NCBI GenBank assembly: GCA_028719885.1
Contig: JAQYLT010000059.1
Span: 1-39,650, forward strand
Direction of reading: 5' to 3'
Length of the DNA: 39,650 bases
DNA from: Bacillota bacterium
GTDB taxonomy: Bacteria > Bacillota > Clostridia > Oscillospirales > Oscillospiraceae
Below are positions 16,745 to 25,001 of this stretch, one piece after another. A program made the translations under genes and the position numbers. Under the pieces are notes generated by a model that saw only the letters and a list, made by a program, of their open reading frames with translations, searched no databases and was not told where the DNA came from. Position 1 is the stretch's first letter. Each line of letters starts with the position of its first letter.

Positions 16745-16772
16745 AACCCCCGCTGCCTAAGCAGTGGGGGTT
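16745..16772. terminator. Strong GC-rich hairpin between the eut and flavoprotein operons
   Basis: AACCCCCGCTGC (16745-16756) pairs with GCAGTGGGGGTT (16761-16772) around CTAA, 12 bp with one G-T pair. Neither side has a clean T-run, so a terminator function for eut (stop codon about 165 nt upstream on the minus strand) is only probable. I see nothing else recognisable in 16667-16935. Confidence 0.4.
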
Positions 16773-16935
16773 CCATTCGCAAAAGGGGTTAGAAAGAAGA
16801 GAGGTAGAAAAGAGGATCTACGGAGAGAAAGGAGCGGCTCACGGCTTCCGCAACCTTTCTTGTTTATAGATTATCCCCGGGTTTTGAACATCGAATAACG
16901 GAATTGAAAACAAAAAAAGGACAAATTATGAACGC

Positions 16936-18012
16936 TTATTTTTCGTTCCGCGTCAGAAGCAGCGCAAGCAGCACCGCACTGATGCCCCCGGCGAGCTTGC
17001 CCAGAATCACCGGTCCCAGCAGCTCCGGGGCAAACCCCGCCGTAAAGCCCAGATGGTCGCCGAAGACAAAGGCCGCCGACACCGCAAAGGCGATGTTCAC
17101 CACCTTGCCCCGGGGATTCATGTCCTTTACCATGCCAAAGGTGGCAATGGAATTGGCCAGGCTGGCAATCAGCCCTGCCGCCGCCGTGTCGTTGATGCCC
17201 AGCAGCTTTCCCACGGCCATCAATGGCTTTTGCAGCAGCCTGGTCACCGCCGACACCAGGGGGAAGGCCCCGGCCAGCACAATGGCAATGGTGCCCACGG
17301 TCTGAAAGCCCTCGGAGATATCCACCATCCCGGGAATCATGGCAAAGCCGGTCAGCGCCTGAATCACTGCAGCCGCCAGTCCCACCGTGATCACCGCCAC
17401 CACGATCTTCCCGAACACCGCAAAGCCCCGGACCATCTTGTCCTCCGCCAGCCACAGCCCCAGGGCGATCAGTCCCGCCAGAATCACAATGGGCACCAGG
17501 TTCCGGGCCACCATACCAATGGAATAGCCCGCCGTCAGTCCAGCCACCAGAATTCCCACCGGGATGGTGACGATCCCGCAGAGAATCCCCTTGGCCAGGG
17601 CAGGCCGGTCCTCTTCTTTCAAAATCCCCAGAGCCACCGGGATGGTGAACACAATGGTGGCGCCCAGCATGGAGCCGGTGATCACGCCCCCCAGCCCCGC
17701 CGCCTGGGGATTGTCCGTCAGCTCCCGGGCAAGGGGGCCGCCGCCCATGTCGCAGGCCAGAATGGACCCGGCGAACATGGCAGGGTCCGCCCCCAAGAAC
17801 CGGAACACCGGCACCACCACCGGCCGCAGCACCGCCGCCAGCACCGGGGCCAGGCACACAATGCCCACCATGGCCAGCGCCAAAGAGCCCATGGCCTGAA
17901 TGCCGTTTTCAAATTCCTGACCCAACCCCAGGCGATTGCCCAGGATCCGGTCCAGCGCCCCCAAGCCGGCAAATGCCGCCATCAGCGCGATGAGTATCCG
18001 GTCTGCCGACAT
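16936..18012 (-). CDS. eutH: Ethanolamine utilisation membrane protein EutH
   Basis: Polytopic membrane protein thought to help ethanolamine entry at low concentration. The 358 residues are almost entirely hydrophobic segments. Family motifs include SILACDMGGGPLARELTDNP, GSMLGATIVFTIPVALGIL and FVFGDHLGFTAGFAPE. It is the last eut gene, 15 nt after eutN, with a strong aaggagg site 8 nt before the ATG. Being last in the transcript, it ends about 165 nt before a GC-rich hairpin. Confidence 0.93.
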   Translation of the reverse strand: MSADRILIALMAAFAGLGALDRILGNRLGLGQEFENGIQAMGSLALAMVGIVCLAPVLAAVLRPVVVPVFRFLGADPAMFAGSILACDMGGGPLARELTDNPQAAGLGGVITGSMLGATIVFTIPVALGILKEEDRPALAKGILCGIVTIPVGILVAGLTAGYSIGMVARNLVPIVILAGLIALGLWLAEDKMVRGFAVFGKIVVAVITVGLAAAVIQALTGFAMIPGMVDISEGFQTVGTIAIVLAGAFPLVSAVTRLLQKPLMAVGKLLGINDTAAAGLIASLANSIATFGMVKDMNPRGKVVNIAFAVSAAFVFGDHLGFTAGFAPELLGPVILGKLAGGISAVLLALLLTRNEK

Positions 18013-18027
18013 CGCAGCCCCTCCTTT

Positions 18028-18264
18028 CTACTTTTTTCCCTCGTCCACAATGGCCACCACCGCCGCGTCCACCGGGGCATCCATGCAGTAGCGGGAGGCC
18101 ACGGTTCCGGTGGCCAGCAACACCCGGTCACCGGGGCCTGCCCCCACCTGGTCGGCAGCCACCAGTTCCTCGTCTCCGGCGGCCACCACCAAAAAGGTCT
18201 GCCCCTGCAAACACGCTGCCTTGCGGGTGGCCCAGATGGAGCCAATCACTTTTCCGATTTTCAT
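18028..18264 (-). CDS. eutN: EutN/CcmL-family microcompartment vertex protein
   Basis: BMC-P pentamer subunit that caps the vertices of the polyhedral shell. At 78 residues it is slightly shorter than the typical 85-100. MKIGKVIGSIWATRKAACLQ and the later GAGPGDRVLLATGTVAS are the classical EutN/CcmL strands. The ATG overlaps the preceding stop by 4 nt. Confidence 0.92.
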   Translation of the reverse strand: MKIGKVIGSIWATRKAACLQGQTFLVVAAGDEELVAADQVGAGPGDRVLLATGTVASRYCMDAPVDAAVVAIVDEGKK

Positions 18265-18659
18265 TGGGTTCCCTCCAAAATTTCCTTGGCCAGAGGCGTG
18301 AGCACCGCGTCCATGCCGGGTCTGCGGCCCTGCTGACGCAGTATTCTTGCTTCCTCCGCCGTCACCAGACGCTTCCGCCCGCCGTCGGTAAACAGTACGC
18401 CCCAGTTTTTCAGCCCCCGCTGGGCGGAGGCCAGGCTCCCCGCCAGGCTTCGGTTCTTGGGTGCCTCCGGCAGTCCCGGGGTGTAGAGCAGCACCTGCTT
18501 TCCCTGGGCCAGGGCCTCCAAAGCCCGTTCCTCCCGGAAAGAAAGCAGCTGCCCCAGGGTCAGAGAGCCGATGACCACCGCCTCATAGGGAGGCTCCTGC
18601 ACATAGTCAAATCCCAGCTCCGCCCCCGGCTCCCGTCCAATCAGCAGCGCCCGGGTCAT
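18261..18659 (-). CDS. Conserved eut-operon protein of unknown function (TIGR02536-like position)
   Basis: A 132-residue soluble protein starting MTRALLIGREPGAELGFDYV and containing YEAVVIGSLTLGQLLSFREE, suggesting an alternating beta/alpha fold, then a basic C-terminal half (ITAEEAR-like VTAEEARILRQQGRR). I have no catalytic motif to offer. Its place between the PduL-type phosphotransacylase and eutN matches the small hypothetical protein found there in Listeria/Enterococcus-type eut loci (family TIGR02536), which is the best guess; it looks shorter than that family. It overlaps both neighbours by 4 nt. Confidence 0.75.
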   Translation of the reverse strand: MTRALLIGREPGAELGFDYVQEPPYEAVVIGSLTLGQLLSFREERALEALAQGKQVLLYTPGLPEAPKNRSLAGSLASAQRGLKNWGVLFTDGGRKRLVTAEEARILRQQGRRPGMDAVLTPLAKEILEGTQ

Positions 18660-19258
18660 GGGAGAATTCTCCCCAAATCCCCCTTTTGGAAGCCGCAGGC
18701 GTTGGCCTCGTCGTAGTCCAAATGGGCATAGGGGGCAAAGTCCGGACTCACCCGGACGGCCACATTCTCAAAGATCACGCTTCGCTCCGTCAGGGTTTTC
18801 AGCTTCACCTGCTGGCCATGGGATACCCCAAAGCCCTTTGCCGCCTCCGGAGTCAGGTGGATGTGCCGCTGGGCCGCAATCACCCCGGTTTCCAGCTCCA
18901 CCCGGCCGCAGCTGCCGATGAGCGTTGCCCCGGGGCTGCCCTTGGTATCCCCGGACAGGCGGATGGGAGGCTGAATACCCAGGGTGCGCCCATCTGTCAG
19001 GGAGATTTCCACCTGGGCCTCTTTCCGCTCCGGGCCCAGCACCGCCACATCCCGGAATTCCCCCTTGGGGCCCACCACCGTCACCCGCTGCTCTGCCAAA
19101 AACTGCCCCGGCTGAGAAAGAGGCCGCTTGGGCGTCAGCCGGTGGCCGAAGAGCACCATGGCCTGCTCACGGGTCACATGCACATGCCGTCCGGAGGCTT
19201 CCAGCTCCACAAACAGCCGGGAGGCCACCAAATCGGCCAGTTTTTCCGCATTCTCCAT
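18656..19258 (-). CDS. pduL: PduL-type phosphate acyltransferase of the Eut microcompartment
   Basis: Converts acetyl-CoA and phosphate to acetyl-phosphate and CoA, recycling CoA inside the shell. Two tandem beta-barrel halves carry the zinc-binding histidines: GRHVHVTREQ (about 23-32) and AAQRHIHLTPEAA (about 127-139). The C-terminal ends with FAPYAHLDYDEANACGF, also typical. Residues 1-20 form an amphipathic helix (MENAEKLADLVASRLFVELE) resembling an encapsulation peptide. The 200-residue length fits PduL, and it stands in for the unrelated EutD of enterobacteria. The start is ATG 19258 with agggggag upstream. Confidence 0.92.
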   Translation of the reverse strand: MENAEKLADLVASRLFVELEASGRHVHVTREQAMVLFGHRLTPKRPLSQPGQFLAEQRVTVVGPKGEFRDVAVLGPERKEAQVEISLTDGRTLGIQPPIRLSGDTKGSPGATLIGSCGRVELETGVIAAQRHIHLTPEAAKGFGVSHGQQVKLKTLTERSVIFENVAVRVSPDFAPYAHLDYDEANACGFQKGDLGRILP

Positions 19259-19267
19259 GGTCTCCCC

Positions 19268-20707
19268 CTATCCCAGGCGCTCCAGAATTCGTTGGGTCAG
19301 CAGCTCCACCAGGTTCTCGTCCACAGTGCTTTCCCGGCGGCATTCCGGTTCCCCGGCGTCCTCCAGCCCCCAGGCCACCCGGCGGATGTTGATGAGGTCC
19401 AGCGGTGAAATGTTGTTGGAGGAGCTGCTGCCTCCCACCGCACCGCAGCCCAGGGTCAGGGCCGGGAACAAGCTGGTCTCCGCCCCGATGCCGCCCAGGG
19501 CCGCCGGCACATTCACCAGGAAGCGGGACACGGGTATCTTCAATGCAAAGCGCTGAATCACCGCCTCGTCCTGGGCGTGAATCACAAAGGTGTGGCCGCT
19601 GCCCTCGTGGGAGAGCACCTCCATGGCCTTGTCAAGCACCGCTTCCTCGCTGTCCATCACAAAGAAGGCCAGCACCGGGCAGAGCTTTTCCATGGAATAG
19701 GGCCGGGTGGGCCCTGCCTCCTGCTCCCGAGCCACCAGGATCCGGGTGCCGGGAGGCACGGGGAAGCCCGCCATTTTGGCTAGATGCAGGGCGGATTTAC
19801 CCACAACGTCCGGATTCAGCGTGCCGTTGGGTCGGAACAGCAGCTTCGCCAACAGCCCCGCCTGCTGGGTATCCATAAAATAGAAGCCCTGATTCTGGGC
19901 CTCCCGACGGACGGCCTCTTCCATTCCCTTTTCCACAATGATACTCTGCTCCGAGGCGCACACGGTGCCATTGTCAAAGGTTTTGGACTTGGCGATGCAC
20001 CCCACCGCTTTAGCGATATCCGCCGAGTGGTGAATAAAGGCCGGGCCGTTCCCCGCGCCCACGCCGATGGCGGGCTTGCCGGAGGAATAGGCCGCCTTCA
20101 CCATGGCGGGGCCTCCCGTGGCCAGAATCAGCCGGGTCTGGGGCGCTCCCATCAGCTCCTGGCAGCCGGGGAGGGCGGGAATGGTCAGGCAGCCCACTGA
20201 CCCCTTGGGCGCCCCCGCTGCCTCCGCCGCCTTGGCCACCAGCTCCGCCGCCCTACGGGTGCAGGAAATGGCCTTGGGATGGGGAGAGAACACAATGGAG
20301 CAGCCCGCCTTCAAAGCGATGATGGCCTTGTAGCAGACGGTGGAGGTGGGATTGGTGCTGGGCACAATGGCCGCAATCACCCCCACCGGCACGCCGATCT
20401 CCCACAGCTTCTTTTCCGGGTCCCGGGAGAGCAGCCCCACGGTTTTCATTCCCCTTACCGCCCGGCGCACGGTGTCGGCGGCAAAGCGGTTTTTGGCAGT
20501 TTTGTCCCGGATGTTGCCGAAGCCGGTCTCCTGCACCGCCATTTCAGCCAGGGACACCGCCTCCTTTGTAAAAGCCTGCCCCACCGCCTCCACAATGGCA
20601 TCCAGCTTTTCCTGGGGGAAGCCTGCCAGAATCTTTTGTGCCTCCTCCGCCTGCTTTGCCAGGTCCCTGGCCTGCTGGCGGGAAAGCAAATCCTTATCCA
20701 GTTCCAA
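19268..20707 (-). CDS. eutE: CoA-acylating acetaldehyde dehydrogenase
   Basis: Oxidises acetaldehyde with NAD+ and CoA to acetyl-CoA inside the microcompartment. The catalytic cysteine is in NGTVCASEQS (about residue 250), with the preceding GVGAGNGPAF and IAAIVPSTNPTSTV motifs typical of this ALDH class. Length is about 479 residues. The C-terminus, after a short linker, is an amphipathic helix (ENLVELLTQRILERLG) that may target it to the shell. I prefer the TTG at 20705-20707 because AGAGG lies 7 nt upstream; a GTG three codons earlier (20716) almost abuts that site. A 295-nt gap holding a repeat element separates it from eutB. Confidence 0.93.
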   Translation of the reverse strand: MELDKDLLSRQQARDLAKQAEEAQKILAGFPQEKLDAIVEAVGQAFTKEAVSLAEMAVQETGFGNIRDKTAKNRFAADTVRRAVRGMKTVGLLSRDPEKKLWEIGVPVGVIAAIVPSTNPTSTVCYKAIIALKAGCSIVFSPHPKAISCTRRAAELVAKAAEAAGAPKGSVGCLTIPALPGCQELMGAPQTRLILATGGPAMVKAAYSSGKPAIGVGAGNGPAFIHHSADIAKAVGCIAKSKTFDNGTVCASEQSIIVEKGMEEAVRREAQNQGFYFMDTQQAGLLAKLLFRPNGTLNPDVVGKSALHLAKMAGFPVPPGTRILVAREQEAGPTRPYSMEKLCPVLAFFVMDSEEAVLDKAMEVLSHEGSGHTFVIHAQDEAVIQRFALKIPVSRFLVNVPAALGGIGAETSLFPALTLGCGAVGGSSSSNNISPLDLINIRRVAWGLEDAGEPECRRESTVDENLVELLTQRILERLG

Positions 20708-20773
20708 AAAAGTCACCTCTTCCGGGCAACAGGAAAATCCCCATCACCCGCTTCCATGTTTCATTTTCCCGAT

Positions 20774-20993
20774 AAATTGGAATTTGGCAAGTTCCTTGAA
20801 CGGGATGCCTTCCAACGTGTTCGTAGGGAACGGATTTATCCGTTCCGAAAAGTCGCTGAATATCCATGGTTCGTTGGATGGTAACGGGTCCCAATTTTCA
20901 ACATTTTTGCATTCAACGTGCACCCCATAAAAACGTTACCGGGTGGAACGGATAAATCCATTCCCTACGAATCCTCTCTGCAAATTCCAATTT
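20774..20993. repeat. Composite palindromic repeat element R7 inside the eut operon
   Basis: The cleanest copy, 220 bp. Left end AAATTGGAATTTGGC (20774-20788), right end GCAAATTCCAATTT (20980-20993), exact inverses over 13 bp. Palindromes at 20827-20846 and 20945-20964 (one mismatch) face each other; the internal module between them is complete (ggttcgttggatgg through aaaaacgttacc). It lies between eutB and eutE on the operon's transcript. No target-site duplication is apparent. Confidence 0.88.
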
Positions 20994-21011
20994 ACTTTCA
21001 AAAAACGTCCC

Positions 21012-22376
21012 TCAAAAAAGCAGACTGGAGCCGTCACCGGCCTTGGCGGTGAGATGGCCGTTTTCCACAAAGCCCATTTTCTCCAGCCAGGCCTGAAATT
21101 CCGGGATGGCGGTTTTGCCGGTGATCTCCCGCAGGGCGGCAGTCTCCCGGAAGCCGGTGGTCTGATAGTTCAGCATGATGTCGTCGCCGTGGGGAATGCC
21201 CATGAAATAGTTGCACCCTGCGAGGGTGAGTAGGCTTGCCAGATTCTCAATGTCGTTCTGGTCGGCCTTCATGTGGTTGGTGTAGCAGCAGTCACAGCCC
21301 ATGGGGATGCCGGTGAGCTTGCCCATGAAATGATCCTCCAGCCCCGCCCGGGTCACCTGCCGGGCATCATACAGGTATTCCGGCCCGATGAAGCCCACCA
21401 CCGTGTTCACCAGGAAAGGCTGGAACCTTTTGGCAAAGCCGTAGCACCGGGCCTCCATGGTCACCTGGTCGGTATCATAGTGGGCGTTAGACGACAGCTC
21501 GCTGCCCTGGCCGGTTTCAAAATACATCACGTTGGGCCCCTCTGCCGTGCCCTGCTTCAAAAGCAGCTGCCGGGCCTCCTCCAGGGTCGCCGCCGAGAAG
21601 CCGAAGGCCTCGTTGCCCTTTTGGCTGCCGGCGATGGACTGGAAGATGAGGTCGCAGGGCGCACCCTTTTTCACGGCCTTCATCTGGGCGGTCACATGGG
21701 CCAGCACACAGATTTGGGTGGGAATGGCCCAGTGCTCCTTGATTTCCTGGAAGCGGCGCAGAATTTTCCCTACCTGCTCCGGAGAATCCGTCACCGGGTT
21801 CAGGCCGATCACCGCATCCCCTGCGCCGAAGGACAGTCCCTCCAGGGTGGAGGCGGTGATGCCCTCCGGGTCGTCGGTGGTGTGGTTGGGCTGCAAGCGG
21901 CAGCTCAGGGTGCCGGGCAGACCGATGGTGGTGTTGCAGTGGGCGGTGACGGTGATCTTATTGGCCGCGTAGATCAAATCCAGATTGCCCATCAGCTTGC
22001 ACACCGCCGCCACCATCTCGCTGGTCAGGCCCCGGCTCAGTCTGCGGATATCGGCGCCGGTGGTGTTTTCATCCAGAAGCCACTCCCGCAGCTGGGCCAC
22101 CGTCCAGCCCCGGATTTTCCGGTACTCCGCCTCGTTCACATCGTCCTGGATGATTCTCGTGACCTCGTCCTGCTCATAGGGCACCGCCGGATTCTCCCGC
22201 AGGTCCCCCAGGGTCAGGGCGGACAGCACCACCTTGGCCGCGATCCGCTCCTGGGCCGATTCCGCTGCCAGCCCCGCCAGCTTGTCTCCGGTTTTTTCCT
22301 CATTGGCCTTGGCAAGCACCTGCTTGACGTCCCGGAACAGGTATGTTTTACCCAAAAGGGTGGTTTTCAGCTTCAT
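21012..22376 (-). CDS. eutB: Ethanolamine ammonia-lyase large subunit
   Basis: Catalytic subunit of the adenosylcobalamin-dependent lyase that splits ethanolamine to acetaldehyde and ammonia. At 454 residues it matches EutB. Family segments include DVKQVLAKANEEKTGDKLAG near the N-terminus, HCNTTIGLPGTLSCRLQPNH, YFETGQGSELSSNAHYDTDQ and MGCDCCYTNHMKADQNDIEN, which form the TIM-barrel active site. Its ATG overlaps the eutT stop by 4 nt. In most eut loci eutB lies directly between eutA and eutC; here it is displaced to follow eutT. Confidence 0.97.
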   Translation of the reverse strand: MKLKTTLLGKTYLFRDVKQVLAKANEEKTGDKLAGLAAESAQERIAAKVVLSALTLGDLRENPAVPYEQDEVTRIIQDDVNEAEYRKIRGWTVAQLREWLLDENTTGADIRRLSRGLTSEMVAAVCKLMGNLDLIYAANKITVTAHCNTTIGLPGTLSCRLQPNHTTDDPEGITASTLEGLSFGAGDAVIGLNPVTDSPEQVGKILRRFQEIKEHWAIPTQICVLAHVTAQMKAVKKGAPCDLIFQSIAGSQKGNEAFGFSAATLEEARQLLLKQGTAEGPNVMYFETGQGSELSSNAHYDTDQVTMEARCYGFAKRFQPFLVNTVVGFIGPEYLYDARQVTRAGLEDHFMGKLTGIPMGCDCCYTNHMKADQNDIENLASLLTLAGCNYFMGIPHGDDIMLNYQTTGFRETAALREITGKTAIPEFQAWLEKMGFVENGHLTAKAGDGSSLLF

Positions 22377-23065
22377 GAAGAACCTTCTTTCCTTTTCTGC
22401 CGAATCATCAGCAGGTAAATGGCGCTGCTCAGCCGGTTCATGGCCCTGATCAAATCCAGGCGGGTCACCTGGCCGTCGGGGCCGGTGAAGGCCGCCGCTG
22501 CCGCCAGCTCCGCCTCTCTCGCCGCGCAGCGGGCCAGATTCAGCTGGGCCATGACGGGACCGTCGGCGGCCTCCGGCATGAAATGGGTCTGGCCGTAATA
22601 ATCCTGGGGGAAGTGGCTGCGGCAGCGCAGCTCCTGCTCCGTCATGCCAAGAAGCGTCCCCTCCTCCACCGGCTCCCCCAGCACCTCACAGCGCAAAAGC
22701 CTTCGGGTATAGGCCAGGATCTCCCCCAGCTCCCGGTCGAATTCCGGCGCTTCCAGGCGGCAGGCAATCAGCCTTGCCTCCAGGGAATCCAGCTTTCCCC
22801 GGAAGACGATCCGGGGGTGGGTTTTGGGGGCCAGGGTGATGCCATCCAGATGGGTCATGTGCTCCGGCTTTTCCTCGGTGTAGCCGCCCCAGAGCAGCCG
22901 GTAGCGCTCCGGACGCGCCTCCTCCGCCGGGAGTATGGCGATCCGCTCCTTTTGGAGATAGTCCCGGGCGGCGCTGGTGAGCTTATCGTTTTTCCCCAGG
23001 AAGAACACCCGCTTCCCATCCCGGCTGCGGATGTTGCATCGGACCGATTCCTCGGTATAGAGCAT
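22373..23065 (-). CDS. eutT: Cobalamin adenosyltransferase of the eut operon
   Basis: Makes adenosylcobalamin, the EutBC cofactor, from ATP and reduced cobalamin. The C-terminal domain has the Cob_adeno_trans signature (LNLARCAAREAELAAA and IRAMNRLSSAIYLLMIRQK) and the middle has MTHLDGITLAPKTHPRIVFR with a GKLDSLEA stretch. The N-terminal 40 residues (DKLTSAARDYLQKERIAIL) match the EutT extension. The CCxxC metal motif of Salmonella EutT is not seen. The 230-residue gene shares one base with the eutM stop (TAATG) and overlaps eutB by 4 nt. Confidence 0.85.
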   Translation of the reverse strand: MLYTEESVRCNIRSRDGKRVFFLGKNDKLTSAARDYLQKERIAILPAEEARPERYRLLWGGYTEEKPEHMTHLDGITLAPKTHPRIVFRGKLDSLEARLIACRLEAPEFDRELGEILAYTRRLLRCEVLGEPVEEGTLLGMTEQELRCRSHFPQDYYGQTHFMPEAADGPVMAQLNLARCAAREAELAAAAAFTGPDGQVTRLDLIRAMNRLSSAIYLLMIRQKRKEGSS

Positions 23066-23364
23066 TATTCCGTCCCGCCGGCCAGGGGCTTGCTCTTGGG
23101 CAGGATGTTGTCCACCTCCACATGGGGCCGGGCAATCACATGGACGGAGATCAGCTCGCCCACCTTTTCCGCCGCTGCCGCCCCGGCGTCCGTGGCCGCC
23201 TTCACCGCGCCCACATCTCCCCGGACCATCACGGTGACCAGGCCGCCGCCCACCTGCTCCTTGCCGATGAGCTGCACATTGGCGGATTTCACCATGGCGT
23301 CCGCCGCCTCAATAGCCCCCACCAGGCCCTTGGTTTCGATCATTCCCAAAGCGTTTGTATCCAT
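23065..23364 (-). CDS. eutM: BMC-H shell hexamer protein
   Basis: Main facet protein of the microcompartment shell. The 99 residues contain the BMC domain: [20 protein letters not shown] at the start, [20 protein letters not shown] and [20 protein letters not shown], then [18 protein letters not shown] end ([18 protein letters not shown]). The ATG at 23362-23364 has aaggaacaagga upstream; longer in-frame starts run into the repeat fragment and are rejected. It lies 88 nt after eutL, a gap that carries a solo repeat end. Confidence 0.95.
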   Translation of the reverse strand: MDTNALGMIETKGLVGAIEAADAMVKSANVQLIGKEQVGGGLVTVMVRGDVGAVKAATDAGAAAAEKVGELISVHVIARPHVEVDNILPKSKPLAGGTE

Positions 23365-23423
23365 TTTCCTTGTTCCTTTCGTTGTACATGATTTTGCATG
23401 GATGGATTTGATTCCGCAAAATG

Positions 23424-23439
23424 GCAAATTGGAATTTGC
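23424..23439. repeat. Solo inverted end of the repeat family between eutL and eutM
   Basis: GCAAATTGGAATTTGC (23424-23439) equals the terminal sequence of the composite elements but without any palindrome units around it. It is itself almost palindromic. It looks like the scar or remnant of a lost element within the operon. Confidence 0.6.
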
Positions 23440-23452
23440 AGAGTTTCTTCCC

Positions 23453-24079
23453 TCATTCTCTGGGTTGGGCCGCCACCTCCGCCACCCGTTCCCGGAAGGC
23501 GGCGCAGGCTGCCTCACAGGCGGATTGGGTGCCGCTCAGCAGTCCGCCGCCGAAATTGGTTTCGCTGGGCGGGGCGTAGAGCTTACACAGCTTCACCTCC
23601 GCCGCCTTCAAGGCCGCGTCCATGGCGTACATGGCCTCCAGGGGCGGCGCGATGAGATAGGCGATGGCGCTGCCCACCGGGACCCCCGCCTCCGCTGCCA
23701 GGAAGGAGCCCACGCTGCTCACCGTGTGGGCCAGGCAGGGCACGCCGCCCAAATCCTCAAAGCCCACCCGGTTCAGCGTCGCCAGGGCCGCCTCCATGCC
23801 GCTGCGGGCAGCGCCGGGGGTCCTGGCCGCCAGAATGCCGATGACCTCCCCGGCGTTGGGGGTGGAGGCATTTGCGGCACCGGCGTAGAAGCTGCGGCCA
23901 TACACCACCTCCACCTCCGCCGCCTTGGTGGCCGCGTCCAGGGCGATATAGGTGGCATCATCGCAGTCCGTGGTGAGCATAGCCAGAGAGGAAAATCCCT
24001 CCGGCACCCCCAGGCCCCGGCACAGCTCCCCGGAGGCATTGGCGAGGTAGCGCACCGAGAGCACCTTGACGGGGATCAT
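23453..24079 (-). CDS. eutL: BMC-T (tandem-domain) shell protein EutL
   Basis: Trimeric shell protein with two BMC domains in tandem, thought to form a gated pore for larger substrates. The 208 residues include [20 protein letters not shown] and [20 protein letters not shown] in the first half and [20 protein letters not shown] and [20 protein letters not shown] in the second, all EutL-specific. Its ATG overlaps the eutC stop by 4 nt. Confidence 0.95.
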   Translation of the reverse strand: MIPVKVLSVRYLANASGELCRGLGVPEGFSSLAMLTTDCDDATYIALDAATKAAEVEVVYGRSFYAGAANASTPNAGEVIGILAARTPGAARSGMEAALATLNRVGFEDLGGVPCLAHTVSSVGSFLAAEAGVPVGSAIAYLIAPPLEAMYAMDAALKAAEVKLCKLYAPPSETNFGGGLLSGTQSACEAACAAFRERVAEVAAQPRE

Positions 24080-24984
24080 GCTCCCTCCTCCAGGTGCAGC
24101 GCCACCCCGGAGACCTTTTTCTTCAGAATGGTTTCCAGCAGCGCCGCAATGTGGGCCCCGGCCTCCACGGCAGGGGTGCCCTGGGCGTGGATGTTGCTCA
24201 CCACCGTGCGGGCGGATTCCAGCACCCCGGTGTGGGGCCCGTAGGTGATATAGGCGGACATGCTCTTATCCGTCACCAGTCCGGGCCGCTCCCCCACCAG
24301 CATACACACCAGTTCGCAGCCGGTGATATCCCCGATGGCGTCCCCCGCTCCCACCCGGCAGTAGCGGACGAAAATCGGCGCACCGGTCTCGATGCCCCGG
24401 AGCTTCAGTCCGTCCCGGATGGCGGCGGCGCAGTCCATGGCATTGGCCACAATGGAGGCGGAGGACAGGCCGTCCCCAATCACCAGCTGCACCCGGGGCG
24501 CACCCTGGACGGCAGCACGGATTTTTTTTGCGTTTTCCTCGTCAAAGCAGCGGCCCAAATCCGGCCGGGTCAGGTATTCGTCCTTATCCCGGCACCGGGT
24601 TTTTACCTCCACCATGCCGTTTTTGGCGGCAAAATCCTCCGGCACCTGGGAAAATACCGTATCCTGGGCCGCCGCGTGGTCCGCCCGGAAGCGGAGCATG
24701 GTCAACGTTTTGTATCTGGCCCCCGCCTTGCCGCAGCCCAACCGGGCGGGTGTTTTTTCCTTGAGCTGCCGGAACTCCGATTCCTTTTCCGGATGCTCCA
24801 CCAAATAGAGCTTCCGCAGATTCAGCTCCGTCACATCCGGCACGAAATCCCCGTCCCGGTAACCAGAATCCGGCTGAACGGCAGACTGTTCCGTGGCATG
24901 GTAGTCGCTGGCCTTCACCATCGGCTCCTGCCCCATCTGGCTGAGTATTTCCGCCACCATGGCGGTGAGCTCCTGTTTGTTCAT
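24076..24984 (-). CDS. eutC: Ethanolamine ammonia-lyase small subunit
   Basis: Light chain of the B12-dependent lyase, contributing the cobalamin-binding surface. From the ATG at 24982-24984 (GGGAGGAAGTC upstream) the protein has 302 residues. Family segments include ARYKTLTMLRFRADHAAAQD, QLVIGDGLSSASIVANAMDC and GCELVCMLVGERPGLVTDKS. Residues 1-18 (MNKQELTAMVAEILSQMG) form an amphipathic helix typical of encapsulation peptides. It follows eutA by 17 nt and overlaps eutL by 4 nt. Confidence 0.96.
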   Translation of the reverse strand: MNKQELTAMVAEILSQMGQEPMVKASDYHATEQSAVQPDSGYRDGDFVPDVTELNLRKLYLVEHPEKESEFRQLKEKTPARLGCGKAGARYKTLTMLRFRADHAAAQDTVFSQVPEDFAAKNGMVEVKTRCRDKDEYLTRPDLGRCFDEENAKKIRAAVQGAPRVQLVIGDGLSSASIVANAMDCAAAIRDGLKLRGIETGAPIFVRYCRVGAGDAIGDITGCELVCMLVGERPGLVTDKSMSAYITYGPHTGVLESARTVVSNIHAQGTPAVEAGAHIAALLETILKKKVSGVALHLEEGA

Positions 24985-25001
24985 GACTTCCTCCCATCTT
25001 T

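Noticed and set aside
16871..17857. Alternative minus-strand frame overlapping eutH.
   Set aside because: It is a glycine-rich frame-shifted shadow of eutH without a ribosome binding site; the eutH frame carries clear family motifs.
20760..21000. Target-site duplications flanking the composite elements.
   Set aside because: I compared a few bases on each side of R2, R7 and R10 and saw no direct repeats; the outer-box finding also shows the boundaries may be misplaced.
23065..23517. Longer start for the BMC-H gene (150 residues).
   Set aside because: The extra 51 residues translate intergenic and repeat-end DNA; the ATG at 23364 has a ribosome binding site and gives the standard BMC-H length.
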